A DNA stretch of 64,000 nt, from the NCBI GenBank assembly GCA_964057225.1, contig OZ059897.1, positions 15,686,001 to 15,750,000 of the forward strand. Reading direction: 5' to 3'. This DNA comes from Auanema rhodensis. Taxonomy: Eukaryota; Nematoda; Chromadorea; Rhabditida; Rhabditidae. The notes under the pieces were generated by a model that was given only the letters and a program-made list of their open reading frames with translations, searched no databases and was not told the DNA's origin. Shown piece after piece: positions 50,401-63,586 of this stretch; the stretch's first letter is position 1; each line of letters opens with the position of its first letter. Position numbers and translations under genes: made by a program.

Positions 50401-52757
50401 AATATATGTTCATTATTTTTTCAGCGATGACTGGCATAATGAGCAAGTTGAGTGGGATAGAAAACTTGATGGAGAGCAATACGTTTGGACTGATAATGTA
50501 AGTTCCACTACTTTTCTTTGCTTAGATGTTTTTTTAAAGTTTGTAAAACAAAATAATAAGTTCACTTAAAGCTTACGCTGCACATTAGTCATGTTAAGAC
50601 ATACTGATTGAAGATGTAAGCGTTAAGAACTATATAGTTGTGCTCATTTTGAATTTTTTTATTTTTTGGAAACAACAAATGGTTGGAAAATTTAGTCATT
50701 GTTTAGAAACTGACTGCAAAAAACTAGTGTCAAGTTGAAAAATATGAAAGATAAAGAAACTAATGCTTGAAGATTTCTATGGCATCTAGCACGAATCAGA
50801 TGAATTATTATTGCATTTTGATGTCTGTATGTCTCTTATATCTTGTCCTAAAATCTCTGTCACCGTAACTATGCATCAAAATTGAAAACATTCATTATGA
50901 AGACAACATGATGTGCTACTCAGCCAGTTGTTAGGCAATAGAAAATTCTCAATGTTGAGACATGAGAATACTTCTTTGTAAACGAAAATTCGTCAATGCT
51001 TAGTAATCTGTCAGATGCTTGCGTGATGAAGCATTGACGGCAATGACATTAACTCAAGATCTTCAATGGAAATGTGTAGTGTTCTTATATTTTTCTGGGA
51101 TAAAAAACCTATAGCTTTTGGGTATCTTCTGAGAGAGGAAAATATAATTTTGTGTGCCCTAATCTGATTTCTCTCTATCGACAGTTTCCTTTCATTTTGT
51201 TTCAAAACAAGTAACATAATAGAACATTATAAGAAAAAGCTACAAGATGTACTTTCGATTTTTTGTTTCCTTAAGAGTTTCTAATTTCTTTGATTATAGT
51301 TTTTGTTATTGAAAGCTTCTTATATTATTTCCTCCCCCCTCTAAAGTTACCAAAAATATCAAGAGGGGGTTCAATCAAATAAACGAGTAAAGTGAGTAAA
51401 ACGAGTAAGGCTTCAACTAACCTCAACATGCCAGCTTTTCTCTACCTAATCAGTATTTTCTTAAATTCTTCGACTTTGAAACTTTGGTTTCAATATTTTG
51501 AGTGGCAGATTTCTCTATGTTGATAGCAGTTTGTCATTTTAAAAATCAAAAATGAATATGAAGAGAAAAGATAGAAATATAATTTCAAACTTTTTTTTGA
51601 AAGATATTAACTGGACTTTGTTTGACTTGTTTGGTTTTTTATTTGTCAAATTTCGTCTCTACGGGATTAATGAATCTTGATAAAAGTAATAGAAAACGTC
51701 AAAAAAGATGTCAGATCGAACTTTAATATAGTACATATCAAGATTATGATAGCAACAGTGGTTTTTTTCATCGATCTTTGTTTTCTTATTTTTTTAAAAT
51801 CTAATATTGAACATAAGAGAGAAATACTGTTTCAAAAATTGGATAAAATTGATAGTTGAATATATTTATATACATTCAGATCATCGGAAATGTTCTGACA
51901 AGTGAAATTGTTCCAAAGAACTGTACTGCTTTCGTTTTTACTCCTCGTGAATCTTCAGCCTACGCTCACATCAATTCTCATCTATTGGCTGAGGTATGTT
52001 TTATGTAACTGTGGTGATGATGCAACTGATTATATTTAAGAAATTCACCTGCAACGTTTGGAATGTTGAGACAAAACCATATCTTTACCGTACTTCTCTG
52101 TCTAAGGCCAATACGATCAAGGACAAGAGAGTCAGGTGAATAGAATTTGTTTTACGAATTTGAAAAAATTCAATATCTTTATCTTGATTTAAATAAAATT
52201 CATGTTTAGTAACCTTATATGATATAATTTGTAGATTTGCATGGAATAATAATTTGGCTTCATCCATCAACTATTGGAAAACTCGTGATGCTTCTTTCGA
52301 GACTTTCATTGCTACTGAACTTCTTTCAAGCAGCACTGACGAAGAACTGAAGTCTATCCAGGTAAACATTTCAATTTTCAATTATTTAAATAAATATTCG
52401 TTTATTTAATTTTTCTCATTGATGTATCTTTTCAGACTATCATGAACCCTGAGGCTCATATTGTTATTCTTGAGCCCGTTGACAACTACGACGAAGAAGT
52501 CATCAAGGAGGTTTGCTTAAGATCAATTTATATAATTAATATATATTTGTTTCTTAGAAATTATCCGTAATAGGTTTGAAGAAGGCTGTAATCAAGGATG
52601 TTACATCTGAATGCCATAGTGCTCAATTGGAATACATGCAGAAACATCAACTCGTTAGTTCAAATACTATTTACAGCTTTTCATAATTGATGTAATAATA
52701 TTGCAGAAGGAAGACTTGGTATCCAAGAAGTGGCTTTTGATTCAGGGACATTTGTAA
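44497..52757 (+). CDS. pmt-1: Phosphoethanolamine N-methyltransferase 1 (PMT-1)
   Basis: Sixteen exons encode 477 aa (C. elegans PMT-1 is about 475). It uses S-adenosylmethionine to add the first methyl to phosphoethanolamine, on the plant-like route to phosphocholine that nematodes use. SAM motif I is VVDIGAGIG (72-80), then [18 protein letters not shown] and [15 protein letters not shown]. The catalytic domain is N-terminal, as in PMT-1; in PMT-2 it is C-terminal. The C-terminal half resembles a methyltransferase fold without motif I, as in the family. Exons: 44497-44543, 47880-48002, 48048-48116, 49170-49245, 49295-49374, 49423-49562, 49613-49692, 49783-49872, 50245-50342, 50425-50497, 51880-51993, 52041-52135, 52235-52361, 52436-52510, 52558-52653, 52707-52757. 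The first exon is inferred from an AAATTTAG acceptor 5 nt before the ATG and a phase-matched join. Introns 1, 3 and 10 are 3.3, 1.05 and 1.4 kb. Confidence 0.95.
45844..46031 (+). CDS. Candidate alternative first exon inside pmt-1 intron 1
   Basis: An ATG two bases after GGTTGTAG opens 62 codons of mixed composition (for example [20 protein letters not shown] and [15 protein letters not shown]) and ends at a possible GG/GTAGCA donor. Joined to the pmt-1 exon at 47880 it reads in phase into [10 protein letters not shown], exactly as the main first exon does. It would replace the N-terminus with a basic, Ser-rich one. If the donor is not used, the frame closes at a TAG at 46033-46035, making a 63-aa nested ORF. 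The donor is weak; confidence rests on composition and phase. Confidence 0.3.
48171..48204. repeat. (GA)n followed by a 14-base G run
   Basis: Inside pmt-1 intron 3, a GA dinucleotide run leads into GAGT, 14 consecutive G (48185-48198), A and GGGG. Guanine runs this long are rare in AT-rich sequence. They could form a G-quadruplex on the transcribed RNA, or could be an assembly slippage site. Confidence 0.9.
48793..48823. repeat. (GA)n microsatellite in pmt-1 intron 3
   Basis: An imperfect AG run interrupted by AAAG units, the second purine tract within the same intron. Confidence 0.9.
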
Positions 52758-53214
52758 ACAAAAGTTTTTGTGTTATTTTTGATTTCTCTACCCAAAATAG
52801 ATGTTTATGTTTCCTACAACAATTTGTTTCTTCTGCTCTCAAACAGCATTCCAGCTTACTGGTTCAAGAAAAACTCCATTTTTGCTGTTTTTTCATTATA
52901 TTTCTTTGACTTCTTTTTTTCTCCTATTATCCTCTTTAGAAAACGATTTGTTTAGTAGCCGTTTGAGTTACTTTTCATATGTCGCATGTAGGAAATTCTT
53001 TGGCAACTTATGTCATCGTTACTGTCATCCTCATCCACATCCTCATCATCATCATCATCACTATTATTATTAGTTTATTTTTTTATTTAAAAAAAGAAAA
53101 GAAAACAAAATCACTGTTTATGTACAGACAGCCTGTGCTATTTCGCTTTGTAGGATCTCAGGCTAAAAAAAATCGTATTTTTCAATTTTCTTCAGTCATT
53201 GTTCCATTAAAAGT

Positions 53215-53220
53215 AATAAA
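53215..53220 (+). terminator. Candidate polyadenylation signal of pmt-1
   Basis: AATAAA 458 nt after the pmt-1 stop. The intervening sequence contains a CAT-repeat-derived hydrophobic open frame (52979-53245), best seen as 3' UTR. Confidence 0.4.
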
Positions 53221-53411
53221 GATTTTTCTGTCTAATATAACTTAGATTACTGGGTTATAACAAGATAAATCACAATAGTTACGTTGATGAAAAAGATACA
53301 AATAGATGATAAAGTTTCATCAATGAACAAGTATCACGATTGAAAATTGGTATTTCTAAAAATGAAAAATTGCCAATGTTTTTTATGAATAACATTAGGT
53401 TATCCGTGAAT

Positions 53412-53669
53412 ATGGATACTTCCATCTCAGGTAATCTAATCCGTCAAAACTCTTCTGACGAGGATGGCAAGATTCAGGAGCTATTGGTAATTGGATAAAT
53501 GTATTCAGAAAACGATGACGAAAGTGATGATGTTGACAGTGATAAAGGGAAAGTATCATCATGCATATCAGAAAAACGTATTTGTTTTTAGAATAAGACA
53601 ATGACTATCATCTTCATCATTGCCATCATGATATTTGAAGATACTAGACACTTTGGAAGTGTCCTCTAA
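53412..53669 (+). CDS. Possible small single-pass membrane protein (46-50 aa)
   Basis: An ATG lies about 14 nt after an AACATTAG acceptor. Two splice versions both keep phase to the same last exon at 53592-53669. Version A uses 53412-53430, 53509-53552 and 53592-53669 (46 aa, acidic NDDESDDVDSDKGK). Version B uses 53412-53486 joined to 53592 (50 aa, NLIRQNSSDEDGKIQELL). The shared exon encodes NKTMTIIFIIAIMIFED, a membrane span, and then a short tail, followed by TAA and AATAAA 37 nt later (53706-53711). Acceptors TATTCAG and TTTTTAG fit the local consensus. No family is recognised. The gene is short, so chance cannot be excluded, but the signal-to-signal fit (acceptor, ATG, stop, polyA) is good. 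Confidence 0.38.
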
Positions 53670-53812
53670 CTCTTGAAATTGGCTATAATACTGCTTTTCA
53701 AGAATAATAAAGAAATTAGAGGTGTTAGAGATTAGAGATGATAAATTGATTCATTAACTTTCCTATTTTCCACAATTTTTACTTCCTTCCTTCCTGCTTT
53801 TTCTATGCTCAT

Positions 53813-53813
53813 T

Positions 53814-53846
<33 letters not shown>

Positions 53847-53910
53847 AGTTCTCTCTCTCTCTTTCTCTCTCTCTATCTCTCTCTCTCTCTTTCTCTCTCT
53901 ATCTCTCTTT
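53813..53910. repeat. (CT)n microsatellite
   Basis: Nearly 100 bases of CT dinucleotides with TTTCT interruptions, shortly after the polyA signal of the small candidate gene. Confidence 0.95.
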
Positions 53911-56585
53911 TTCACATTCTCTTTATTTCTTTTTCGTATCAAATAAAATGTTGCTTAAATTTCACGTGAACCTGAGAGAGCCCTTACATTCATTATGTTG
54001 AACGGTTGGCATAATATCCTTTTTCGCTTTCATTCCTGCCAATGTATCTTCATTCATAAACTTTACTTGTTAATCTATGAACATGACAATTACATCGCAA
54101 TCAAACTTAAGTAATCACTAGGATTCAAAAAAGATTCATTTCGTACCCAATTGAATATTTGCTTTGTAACACAATCGCCATTAACAGACTCCTCCACAGC
54201 CTAGAACATTATCAAGAATAACCTGATCAACAAGCATAGACTTCTTTGAATATTGTGATATTGGTACAAGAATCTTCATTTTGAATTTTTTCCTTTTTTT
54301 CCACTTCCTCTTTCCTCATTTACATTGTTATAATTCACATAAGTTGAAAATTTCTTGATATGAATAATCTAAACAACTATTTATTTCTCGTAGCAACCCA
54401 ATATTCAATTAATCACATCAGTAGAACCTTGTAATATAGTTATATGTATATATTACATAGATGTCATATATCAAAAAGTTTTATAGTTTTATAGAAAATT
54501 AAAAAATATATTATAAGCTTATTATGTTACATACATATAGTTAATGTGATACATACGATTACTAGAAATGATCAAGATTTAAAGAGATATTGATGCTTAA
54601 GGACACTCTAGGTACGTTTAGTCTCCGGAAGAAATGTAAACAAAGCGTCAAATCAGTTTTTGCGTTCCGTTGTTCCATTCATCTTTCTGGCTCTTATCCA
54701 AACGGCTTACTCTCTTCATCTTTTTTTCAGTATTACTACCAGTTCTTGCTATTATGTTGAAACTATAGATGTGTATGCACATATCATCTTTCAAGTTCTT
54801 CAATTCATACTCTCATCATTGGAAGTGTTTTCAAATATTTTTGATTCTAGAAAAGATACAGACTGATATTATGATGAATCATCGTCAAGCTATAACATAT
54901 CAGATTAAGTTTTCTTTGAATCATGAAACGATCTTCAATAAAGCACTTTTAATCTTGATATCGTTTTGGCATTAAAATTTTAAAAGAATACTTCAAAAAG
55001 ACTTTTAATGGGACCATAGATTTATCATATGACATTTATTTATTGAAAGTAAATCAGCCATAGAAAAGGAGAGAGGGAGAGAAGATTGCAAGTAAAACCC
55101 GGAAGAGGATTAACCTTTTTTTGAGAAAGATATCAAAATGTACTTTTATCTATTTTATACTGAAAATTCAAAATTCAAATTTCAATTTTATGTTTTCTTT
55201 TTTTCTTGCTTGCAAGCAAATCGTCCACATCAAATACATATCCAAACGCTAAAGTTCGTATATTTCAAATTTATTTTTCTTTTCCTTATGTCAAAAGTTT
55301 TCTTTGTTTCCATACATACATATAATCTATAACAATGAAGTCAGATATCTAAACTGTCAGTTTTTTTACATCAAAGATGAGTCTATTTCATTGTTTCATT
55401 TTACAAAGAAAATCATCTTTATCAAACTTTGTTCTATATTTCTTTATCTATATATTGAAGCTTCATCTTTATCTCTAAATCTTCAAAAAATGTCTTTCTA
55501 TTTCGTTACCAGATTTCCTTTTTTCAGCATTTTTTCCTCTGGCCGGGACCATCCGTTTTGCTATTTAGTCTTTCTATCCTCAATCGCTCCCGTAACGTTT
55601 TGCTCAAACCTACTCCCTCTCCCTCCTTCTATCTCTCCCCCTCTTTCCACATTTTTACTCTCCTAAGTTTTCAAATTTTCCATATACGCCTCCCTCTCAT
55701 CTCATTCTTTTCAAAATGGTCTAATCCATTTTTTTTTGATTTCTCATTAGCCAAGAGCAAGTTTTTGAGCTCATTTCAATTTCTTCCGCCTAGCTTTTGA
55801 CCTTCTTGTTCTGCAGAATATTCGCGTACGATTTGCGTGGAAGCAATTTTCTTGCTCATATTCATTCTATAACGTTGGCTTTAAGGAAACGGTTGCTCTT
55901 AATTTTCTCTTTCCTCTGTCTCTTCATAGGTTTTGGTCTTTAATCACTTTCATTTTCAAAACTTTAAAAATATATGATCTTTTAGTATATTTTCTAACTT
56001 AACTAGTATAGTTTATAAACCATTCATATACATGTAAGAAATATATAAATCTATTTATTTATTATAATTTAATTATTATGACTTTATAAATTTTTATATT
56101 TAAATATGATTATAACAAAAATAAAATACGATTCTTGATTCTATGTTCTCATTTTATTATTTTTATTATTCTTTATGAGTTTTAATTTCCTCTAAAAATC
56201 TCAATTACAGAAGAGCATTCAAGTTAGATGAAGCTTCAAAGAATATATCCTAAAATACGATATTTATTCTGTTTAAAATATTATTTGGAGAGAAAAAAAT
56301 ATTTAGCAACTAAATTAAAGGCAATTTTTGTGATTTTGCATGATTGCTCAGATTAATAGATAATAACAGAGTTACTAATTATTTTGTTTTTTTGTTATGA
56401 TAAAATTAATATCCATATATGGTATAATGCTATTCTAATTTGCCGATATCTATTCTAAAATTGAATCTCATGACTCGATGGAAAGATAACCTGCAGGTTT
56501 TCCTCTTTATAGAAATTGTCAAAAAGAACTATTTTTATATGAATCTCTTTATATATTGAAATGACATATTTTTGGATTTTCTTAG

Positions 56586-57203
56586 ATGAGCATCATCACA
56601 AATCAGTCAGTTGGGAATGAATGGCGAGACAAAGATACCAGTGTGTGAGAGAGAATGAAAAGAGGGAATAGCAACCATTTGAGTTTCGAGAGGAAGAAGA
56701 AAAAGAAGAAAGAAAAGAAATACACTTTAATGAATTTGAATAATTTTTTTATATTCATCTCATCAGCTGTTTATTTTGTCTCAGTTCCGGTAGAATACAT
56801 CCCTGCAGTGCTATTACAGATTTTAACAGAAAGGCTCAATTTTATCAAAAAAAACAACAAAATAATTCAATTTTAATTTTGATATTCACTATTACCGTTG
56901 TGATTGTTCAATGTGTTATAAATTTTTCTATTTCATGATATTCACATCGTTTGGCATATATCCTTCTGATGGCTACATAAAGCTTCTATTCCATTGTTAT
57001 ACTCTTTTTTTTCAGATAAAGTTTTTCTTGTTTCTGCTAAAAAGCATCCATGTTTTCATCATATTCTCATTTTCTTTGAATAAATAGTATTCTAGGATTG
57101 GATTACTCTATCATACTTTGAGTCATATATTAGCAAACTGTTTAAATGTATTTCCCTTCTCTCTCTCCCTCTCTCTCTCTCTTTCTCTCCCTTTCTCTCT
57201 CTT

Positions 57204-57299
<96 letters not shown>

Positions 57300-58500
57300 C
57301 TTCTCTTATTGCCAATTGTTGCCTTCTTTCCTCTATCAGACAATCTGAAATATGAGATGAATATGCAGTTCAAACGCATTTTTGAGATGAAAAAACATTC
57401 TTTCTCTTAACTTACTAGGAACTCTCCACTTATTCATTTCCATCAGAATGACATGTTGAACTCAACTTCCGTTGACATTTTCGTTTTCAGACGTCCTCTA
57501 TTTGGTCCCGAGACAGTTCTTTCTAAAATATTTAAAACTTATACTTCATTTGATCTCTATTTTTGATTTCATTTTCTCTATTTATTGAGCTAACAGTCTT
57601 TGATTTGAAAAAAACCACAAATCAAAAATGTTTGTTGTAATCAACATAAGAAGATTTATTTTGTGTCTCATGTTAATTTTAGCCAAATCATTCATTTTTT
57701 CTTCAAAATAGTCTAAAAATCATTCTCTTAAGCTTTGACTTGTTCATAACAACTACATCTTATCCAAGTGTTTAATGTCTGTTCTTCACAGACGTTTTCG
57801 TGTTAAGATCAAGTTTTCACACGTTACTTTGATATGAAAAAAAAGACAAGAAACCTTTATGAAAGAATATTAATCAAATCATGTTATTTTCAAGTTTTAG
57901 AGTTTTACGGTTAATGTTAAAATTTGAAAGTTACAAATTTTCTTTTATTTAAAACATAAAATCAAATAAAATACATAAACTCAGAACAAGGATATAATAT
58001 GTATATACAATTGACTATTTTATTTAAATTTTCAAATAAAAGTGAAAGTTGTTCAAATATTTCTTTTTTTATTTAAATTATTCAATATTTAAACTTATAC
58101 CGTATGCTTCAATTTAATAATGAAATAGTTGCAGATATTGAACTGATTCCCTTCTTTTAGAAGGCAAATCGTTGATATTTTGCAAAAAAAAACACAAAAT
58201 CACATTATCATCCACAAAAGCATGAATATTGTAAATATATACATATTTATATATAATATATTAATATATTCATGTAGTTTACACTTTCTTTTTTCTTTCT
58301 TTTTTTTTGTTTTTTTTTCCTTGAAAACCAACTTGTCATACAAAAGTTTTATATTCATAATCATAAATAATATTTTGTTCATTTCATTTAGTTGTCTTAA
58401 CTTTCTTATTCTTCAAGAACATGCTGCTAAATCTTCAAAAACTCTTTTGGATTCAAGTAATGATGATGCTCTAACATCAACTACTATAGGAAATACTTAG
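56586..58500 (+). CDS. Weak candidate two-exon gene (55 aa) or 3' end of a larger gene
   Basis: Exon 56586-56644 follows TTTTCTTAG directly with an ATG (MSIITNQSVGNEWRDKDTS) and ends at a GT/GTGAGA donor. Exon 58392-58500 follows TTTCATTTAG and runs LQEHAAKSSKTLLDSSNDDA and on to a TAG. The junction keeps phase, and AATAAA follows at 58703-58708. The product shows no recognisable domain. The ATG exon could equally be an internal exon of a larger gene. The 1.7-kb intron is long for so small a gene. Confidence 0.25.
57158..57296. repeat. Compound (CT)n-(TA)n microsatellite
   Basis: About 85 bases of CT dinucleotides with CCCT/TTTCT interruptions pass at 57242 straight into about 54 bases of TA. 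The overlapping Ser-Leu and Ile-Tyr open frames are repeat artefacts. Confidence 0.97.
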
Positions 58501-60780
58501 CTCTATATATTTTTCGGTCAATTCAGAATATTGTTTTCCAGACATATTTCTACAATATGAATAATTTTTTCCTATTCTCTCCTTTTTTTTCCTTATTTCC
58601 TTTTTGAGATCATTTTCAACATAAAACATGCTTTTTGATTTTCTAAATTCAACTATTTATCAGCTGACTTACGTTATTATATAAAAATATTGCAAATGAT
58701 ATAATAAATGATGATTTGCATGTAAATTATATGAGAAATTAATCTGTTTCCCCCTCAAATATCCAAGAATTGCATGTTCTAAACTAACGATTCTTGAATA
58801 GTTGAATTCAACAAACATTTAATAATAATGAAAATACAAACAAGAATCGTTTTCATCGTAATACTTTATTTTATTTGAAGTTTTAAGAATTATTTGAAAA
58901 TAATAATAAACTATGTACATACTCATCTGTCTATGTATCTCTATATACATACATGTAACTTCTACATTTTTTATATTTCTTATAATTTCTTTGTAATTTT
59001 GTGTTCTCTCTTAGTATTATTTCTTTATCTTATCATTCAAACAAACTGAATTATTCGTTATATCCCCAAAGGAATTTCATGAAAAGGAGAGACAAAGTGA
59101 AAAAAGAATTAGAAAGAGAGATTTTTAAAAAAATAAGTTTATTGAAGTGCCACATTGACCGTCATTCAAGCTTTCATGTTATCTGATTCTTTTTGTCTTT
59201 GTGGTTGGTCTGACAAAAATATATGAAAAGAGAAAGAGAAACCAAAAGAGGAATAGATATTGAAAAAGATTTGAATATAAAAAATAACACAAATCTGTTG
59301 AAAAATAGAAGAAAAGTCATGAAGAACTTACTAACCAAGATTTTTGTTAGAATGAAGCTTGCTTTTTCAATTTAACCAAAAAAATATAATCTATTAAGTA
59401 AAGTTGTAATGAATTAATTGTAAATATTCTTCAATATTAGTAGTATCTCATGGTAAAATAAAGATTCTTGAAATATCATTTATAACAACATCAAAATTAT
59501 TTATTCAATTAGCTTGCGATGATTTTTTTTGTTTTTGCTCTTTGTGGGAAAAAAAAAAGGAAATATTGTCAGAAACGCCTTCTATTTGGAAAAATCCACT
59601 TGGAAGTTTTTAAAGTATAGATAGTCAATGTTTGGCCAATACACTACAATTATAGCTTCAAGCTATTTATTTAAGTTCAGGTCGTTTTGATGATATTGAC
59701 GAATCAAATGATATACCAAAACCTCGTAATTTTAACTTTCCTTCCGTAAATTGAATTTTTCAATTTCTCTACTATTGTCTGAACAATTTCAAATGATCAA
59801 TTTCTTTTTGCTCAGTTGAAACGTTTTTTTTCCATTCTCAGGTATATTTCTGTATTTCCTCATTGCAAAATACTTATTTATACATAAAATTAATATATCA
59901 AAATGAATTAAATAGAAACTTAGATAGTTGTCGTAACACAACAGAATAACCTAATTTCTTGTATAGCTAAATAATTCTTTCATTGCCGTCATTTCAGTCA
60001 AGTTTTCCTGCCACAATTCCTTTTCTCGGGAAAAGCTTTGTCTAAAGCTTTCATGCCTCTTATCTCCGCCTTTCAAAAAACGATTTGAACTTTGCAAGCA
60101 TCACTACATCTGTTTTCATTTTTTTCTTCTTATTCCCCCTCTCTGTTTTACTTTTCCAATTAATCTCTTGTTTAACACAAATTTGAGATTATATTGAAAA
60201 TAAAAAAAACAATAAATAATATATTCTTTTCTAAATTATAAACCATTAATCCTTGTATATACCTTGAAGTCTGTCTTCATTATATGTATGTTTCTGTAAT
60301 ATTGTACCTCCTTAAAATATTATTTGTATCTGATTAAATACAGATAATCAGAAGTTTGTTATGAGGAACGTGATCGGCTGATAGATCAAAACATCATTTT
60401 TACGAAAAAAAAAGAAAGAAAGGAAGTACCGTTGGGAATTCACTAAACTGCTCGAAAGAGATTTACAGTTATAAAAACTTATTCTGTTCTTATGGATAAT
60501 TTTTTTCGTCAGAAGGCTATGAGTAGCTTATTAACTCGATCTAATTTATTTTATATTTTACTAATATTTGAAAATATTCTAAAAATTCTAACAAAAATTT
60601 GATTAAGTTTTGGGGATGAATAGCCTATTCATCAATGTAGACTGTTGATTGTTTGCCAGGTGGTTAAACGCAATATGACTTTAAGTTAAATGAAATGGCT
60701 CATTTTAAGTTGAAAATGAATGAAAAAACGTAATGATAGTTAACTATTAATGATTTATTATACAAATATTATATATCTAA

Positions 60781-60802
60781 TATATATATATATATATATA
60801 TA
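60781..60802. repeat. (TA)n microsatellite
   Basis: Eleven uninterrupted TA units in an AT-rich background. Confidence 0.9.
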
Positions 60803-63036
60803 TTTATGATTATATATTAAAGATGAATTAGTTCGCTTCATTGATCATTTCTCTTTGTTTCTATTCTTTTCCTTTCTTTTTTCCTTTTAATATACTTTCG
60901 TCGTCATCCTCACAACCTTTTTAAGTCCCAAAGGTGTATGACTTAACCTCCTTCGTATTTCTTTTCTTTTTTTGTAAAAAAAAATCAAGAAATGACGTAA
61001 CAACTCACTTATACTGATTATAATATTTCTCCCAAATATTTAGTCTTGAATGATAATAAAACAATAATATCTTAATACATCATGTTTTTAAATAATAAAA
61101 ATCTTTAATCGTATTAATATTGTATATACATATACTATATAGTTATATATCTTTACATAACTATATTCATATTTATATATTATTTTCATTTTTTTTTTCA
61201 AAATAGATATGTATGAGAAATAATATTAATAATAATTCTTCTTTATAATAATAAAACGTAGATTTTGCTCTTTTATGTCTATTATGGTGTGCTTTCAGGT
61301 GATGGACTACTATTAGAACATCCTGAAAACTTTAATTTTCTATTTAATCTTCGTCATTTATTCGTTCATATATTCATATTTATTTATTTAACTTACTATT
61401 GTTATTAGACCTTTCAAAAGTAAAATTATATATTTTTTCAATTAAAAAATATTTTTTATGCAGATAAATCTAAATATTTTTGTAATAATATAAGATATAA
61501 ATCAAATTTTTATATATTTCAATTTCAATTTGACTTCTTTTTTTCTATTCCTCCCTCTATTCTTTAATTTTTCTATATGACTGATATAGACATATTATTT
61601 GGCAATCATACAAAAAAGTCAAGTTGACATTACAGAAAAAGTGGATGGAAGAGATAGATTGAGAGAGTTAGATGAAGAGAAGAGATGTGAGAGAGGTAAA
61701 ATAAGAGAAACAGAACGGGAGAAACTACATAAATGAAAAATGAAAGAGAAAAAAATCTACTATGAGTTCAGCGTATTATTAAAGCCTTTTTAAAGCATTT
61801 TTCTAGATCAATTTTCAGTGTCCCATCTCTTTGTTTATATTTCAACCTTATTTGATTTTCATTTCTTTGAAATGTTCGTTCAGCAAAAAAAAAAGTTTGA
61901 ATTTCAACTTTCGGTTTGCTCTCCTAAAATAGGAAAATAAAACTGCGAGGGTGGACGAACAAATGAACCAAGCTGAGATGGGATGGCAATGACGTGCAAG
62001 GGATATAACTTTCCAATTTCCTATCATAAGCTTAAAACAATTTTTTTGGTGTTTCCGATGTTTAGTTTATGAAATATAAAGAAATCTGTCAATCATTTTT
62101 ATATTTTGTAGACAATCATTTCATATTTCAAACAAAAAAAATAAGAAGTTTTTTCTATGTTCTTCAACACATCACAATATTCATTTTATTAGCTTCAAAA
62201 ATTTAAAAAAATATTAAAGTATTATTAAATAAAAATTATTATTTATATAAAATAAATAAATATATATATATTATATAAGTTTATCTATATATATATATAT
62301 CTAAAACTTAGAGGTTAAAATAATGAAAACAACATAAATATATCTATATATATTATGTATATACATATATTATATTATTTCTACTTTTTTAATATGTATA
62401 TTTAATTAAATTATAATATTTTATCAATTTATTCATTTCTTTATTTAAAAATAATGTTTCATATTAATATATTTCAATGTAAAATTAATATATGAAGTTT
62501 CATCTCCTAATCAACATTAAAAAAAACTTAGACAACATGTACTTTCATTTCAATTATATTAAATTTTTGTAAAATGTAAATTTCAATATATGATATCATT
62601 CAATTTTATAATTTTTCCAAACAATTCTAAACTATAAGTTCTATATATATACGGTATTTTAGAAAAGTTTATTTCTGTATATCATACGTGTTAACCATGC
62701 GTTTTTCGATCAGTTAGATCATTTGTAATTTATTTTATTAGAAATGTTCTAAAATTAAATAAAAAAAATGTTTACTGTCTTTCTAATACTTATAATTTTA
62801 TTCAATTTTATTATTAAAAAATGCTTTATAGTAAATAGTAAAGTTGCACATAATTTAGAAAAAATTAGAATATTTTCATTTTTTTTGCCATACTTTGATA
62901 CTTACTATGAGACAATTATTTTATTTTTAAAAGCGTTTGCATCTCAATTTAGAAAGGTTGGATAATCCAAATGAAGCATATACTATGTCATATAATACAT
63001 AAAATATTATATTAAACATATATAAATATAAATAAA

Positions 63037-63057
63037 TATATATATATATATATATAT
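63037..63057. repeat. (AT)n microsatellite
   Basis: A short AT run preceded by AAATA units. Confidence 0.85.
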
Positions 63058-63559
63058 TGTTTATTTTTATTTTATTTTATTATAACTCTTGATCCTGTGA
63101 TTTGTTTATGTTTTGCAAAATTGAATGAGATGCTCTTTTATCCTCACCTGACATCCGATTTATTGTCTGAATGTTTTTTCATCGTACTTATTGAAAACTT
63201 TAATATAATATTATACTATATTATTTGTAAATGCATCTATATCTATATATAACATTTTTTATTTATATATACTATATTAATCTATATAAAATAGTTTATT
63301 TATGCTGCCCTATTGGCATGAAAAACTATTGTGTATCAACTAAAATATCTTATTATTAATAATGACTCAGTTTATAAATTAATAAAAAATATAAGAAAAG
63401 TAAGTTCATAATGTTCAGGAAGTATTTGATTGTTCTTTTCTTGTTTTTCATTATCCATTCTTTTTCTTAGTTGAAATATTTGAAAGATATAACAAACATC
63501 TAAGGAATTGAAGCTCAACTATCTTTAACATTCATTTTCGAATATATTATATAAATTTA

Positions 63560-63586
63560 TCTATCTATCTATATATATATATATAG
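63560..63586. repeat. (CTAT)n/(AT)n microsatellite
   Basis: CTAT tetranucleotides pass into an AT dinucleotide run. Confidence 0.85.

Noticed and set aside
52979-53245. 88-codon hydrophobic open frame just after pmt-1
   Set aside because: The hydrophobic stretch comes from CAT/CTCAT and TTA repeats, and the frame lies between the pmt-1 stop and its candidate AATAAA, so it is read as 3' UTR.
57118-57355. Overlapping Ser/Leu- and Ile/Tyr-rich open frames
   Set aside because: Created entirely by the CT and TA microsatellites.
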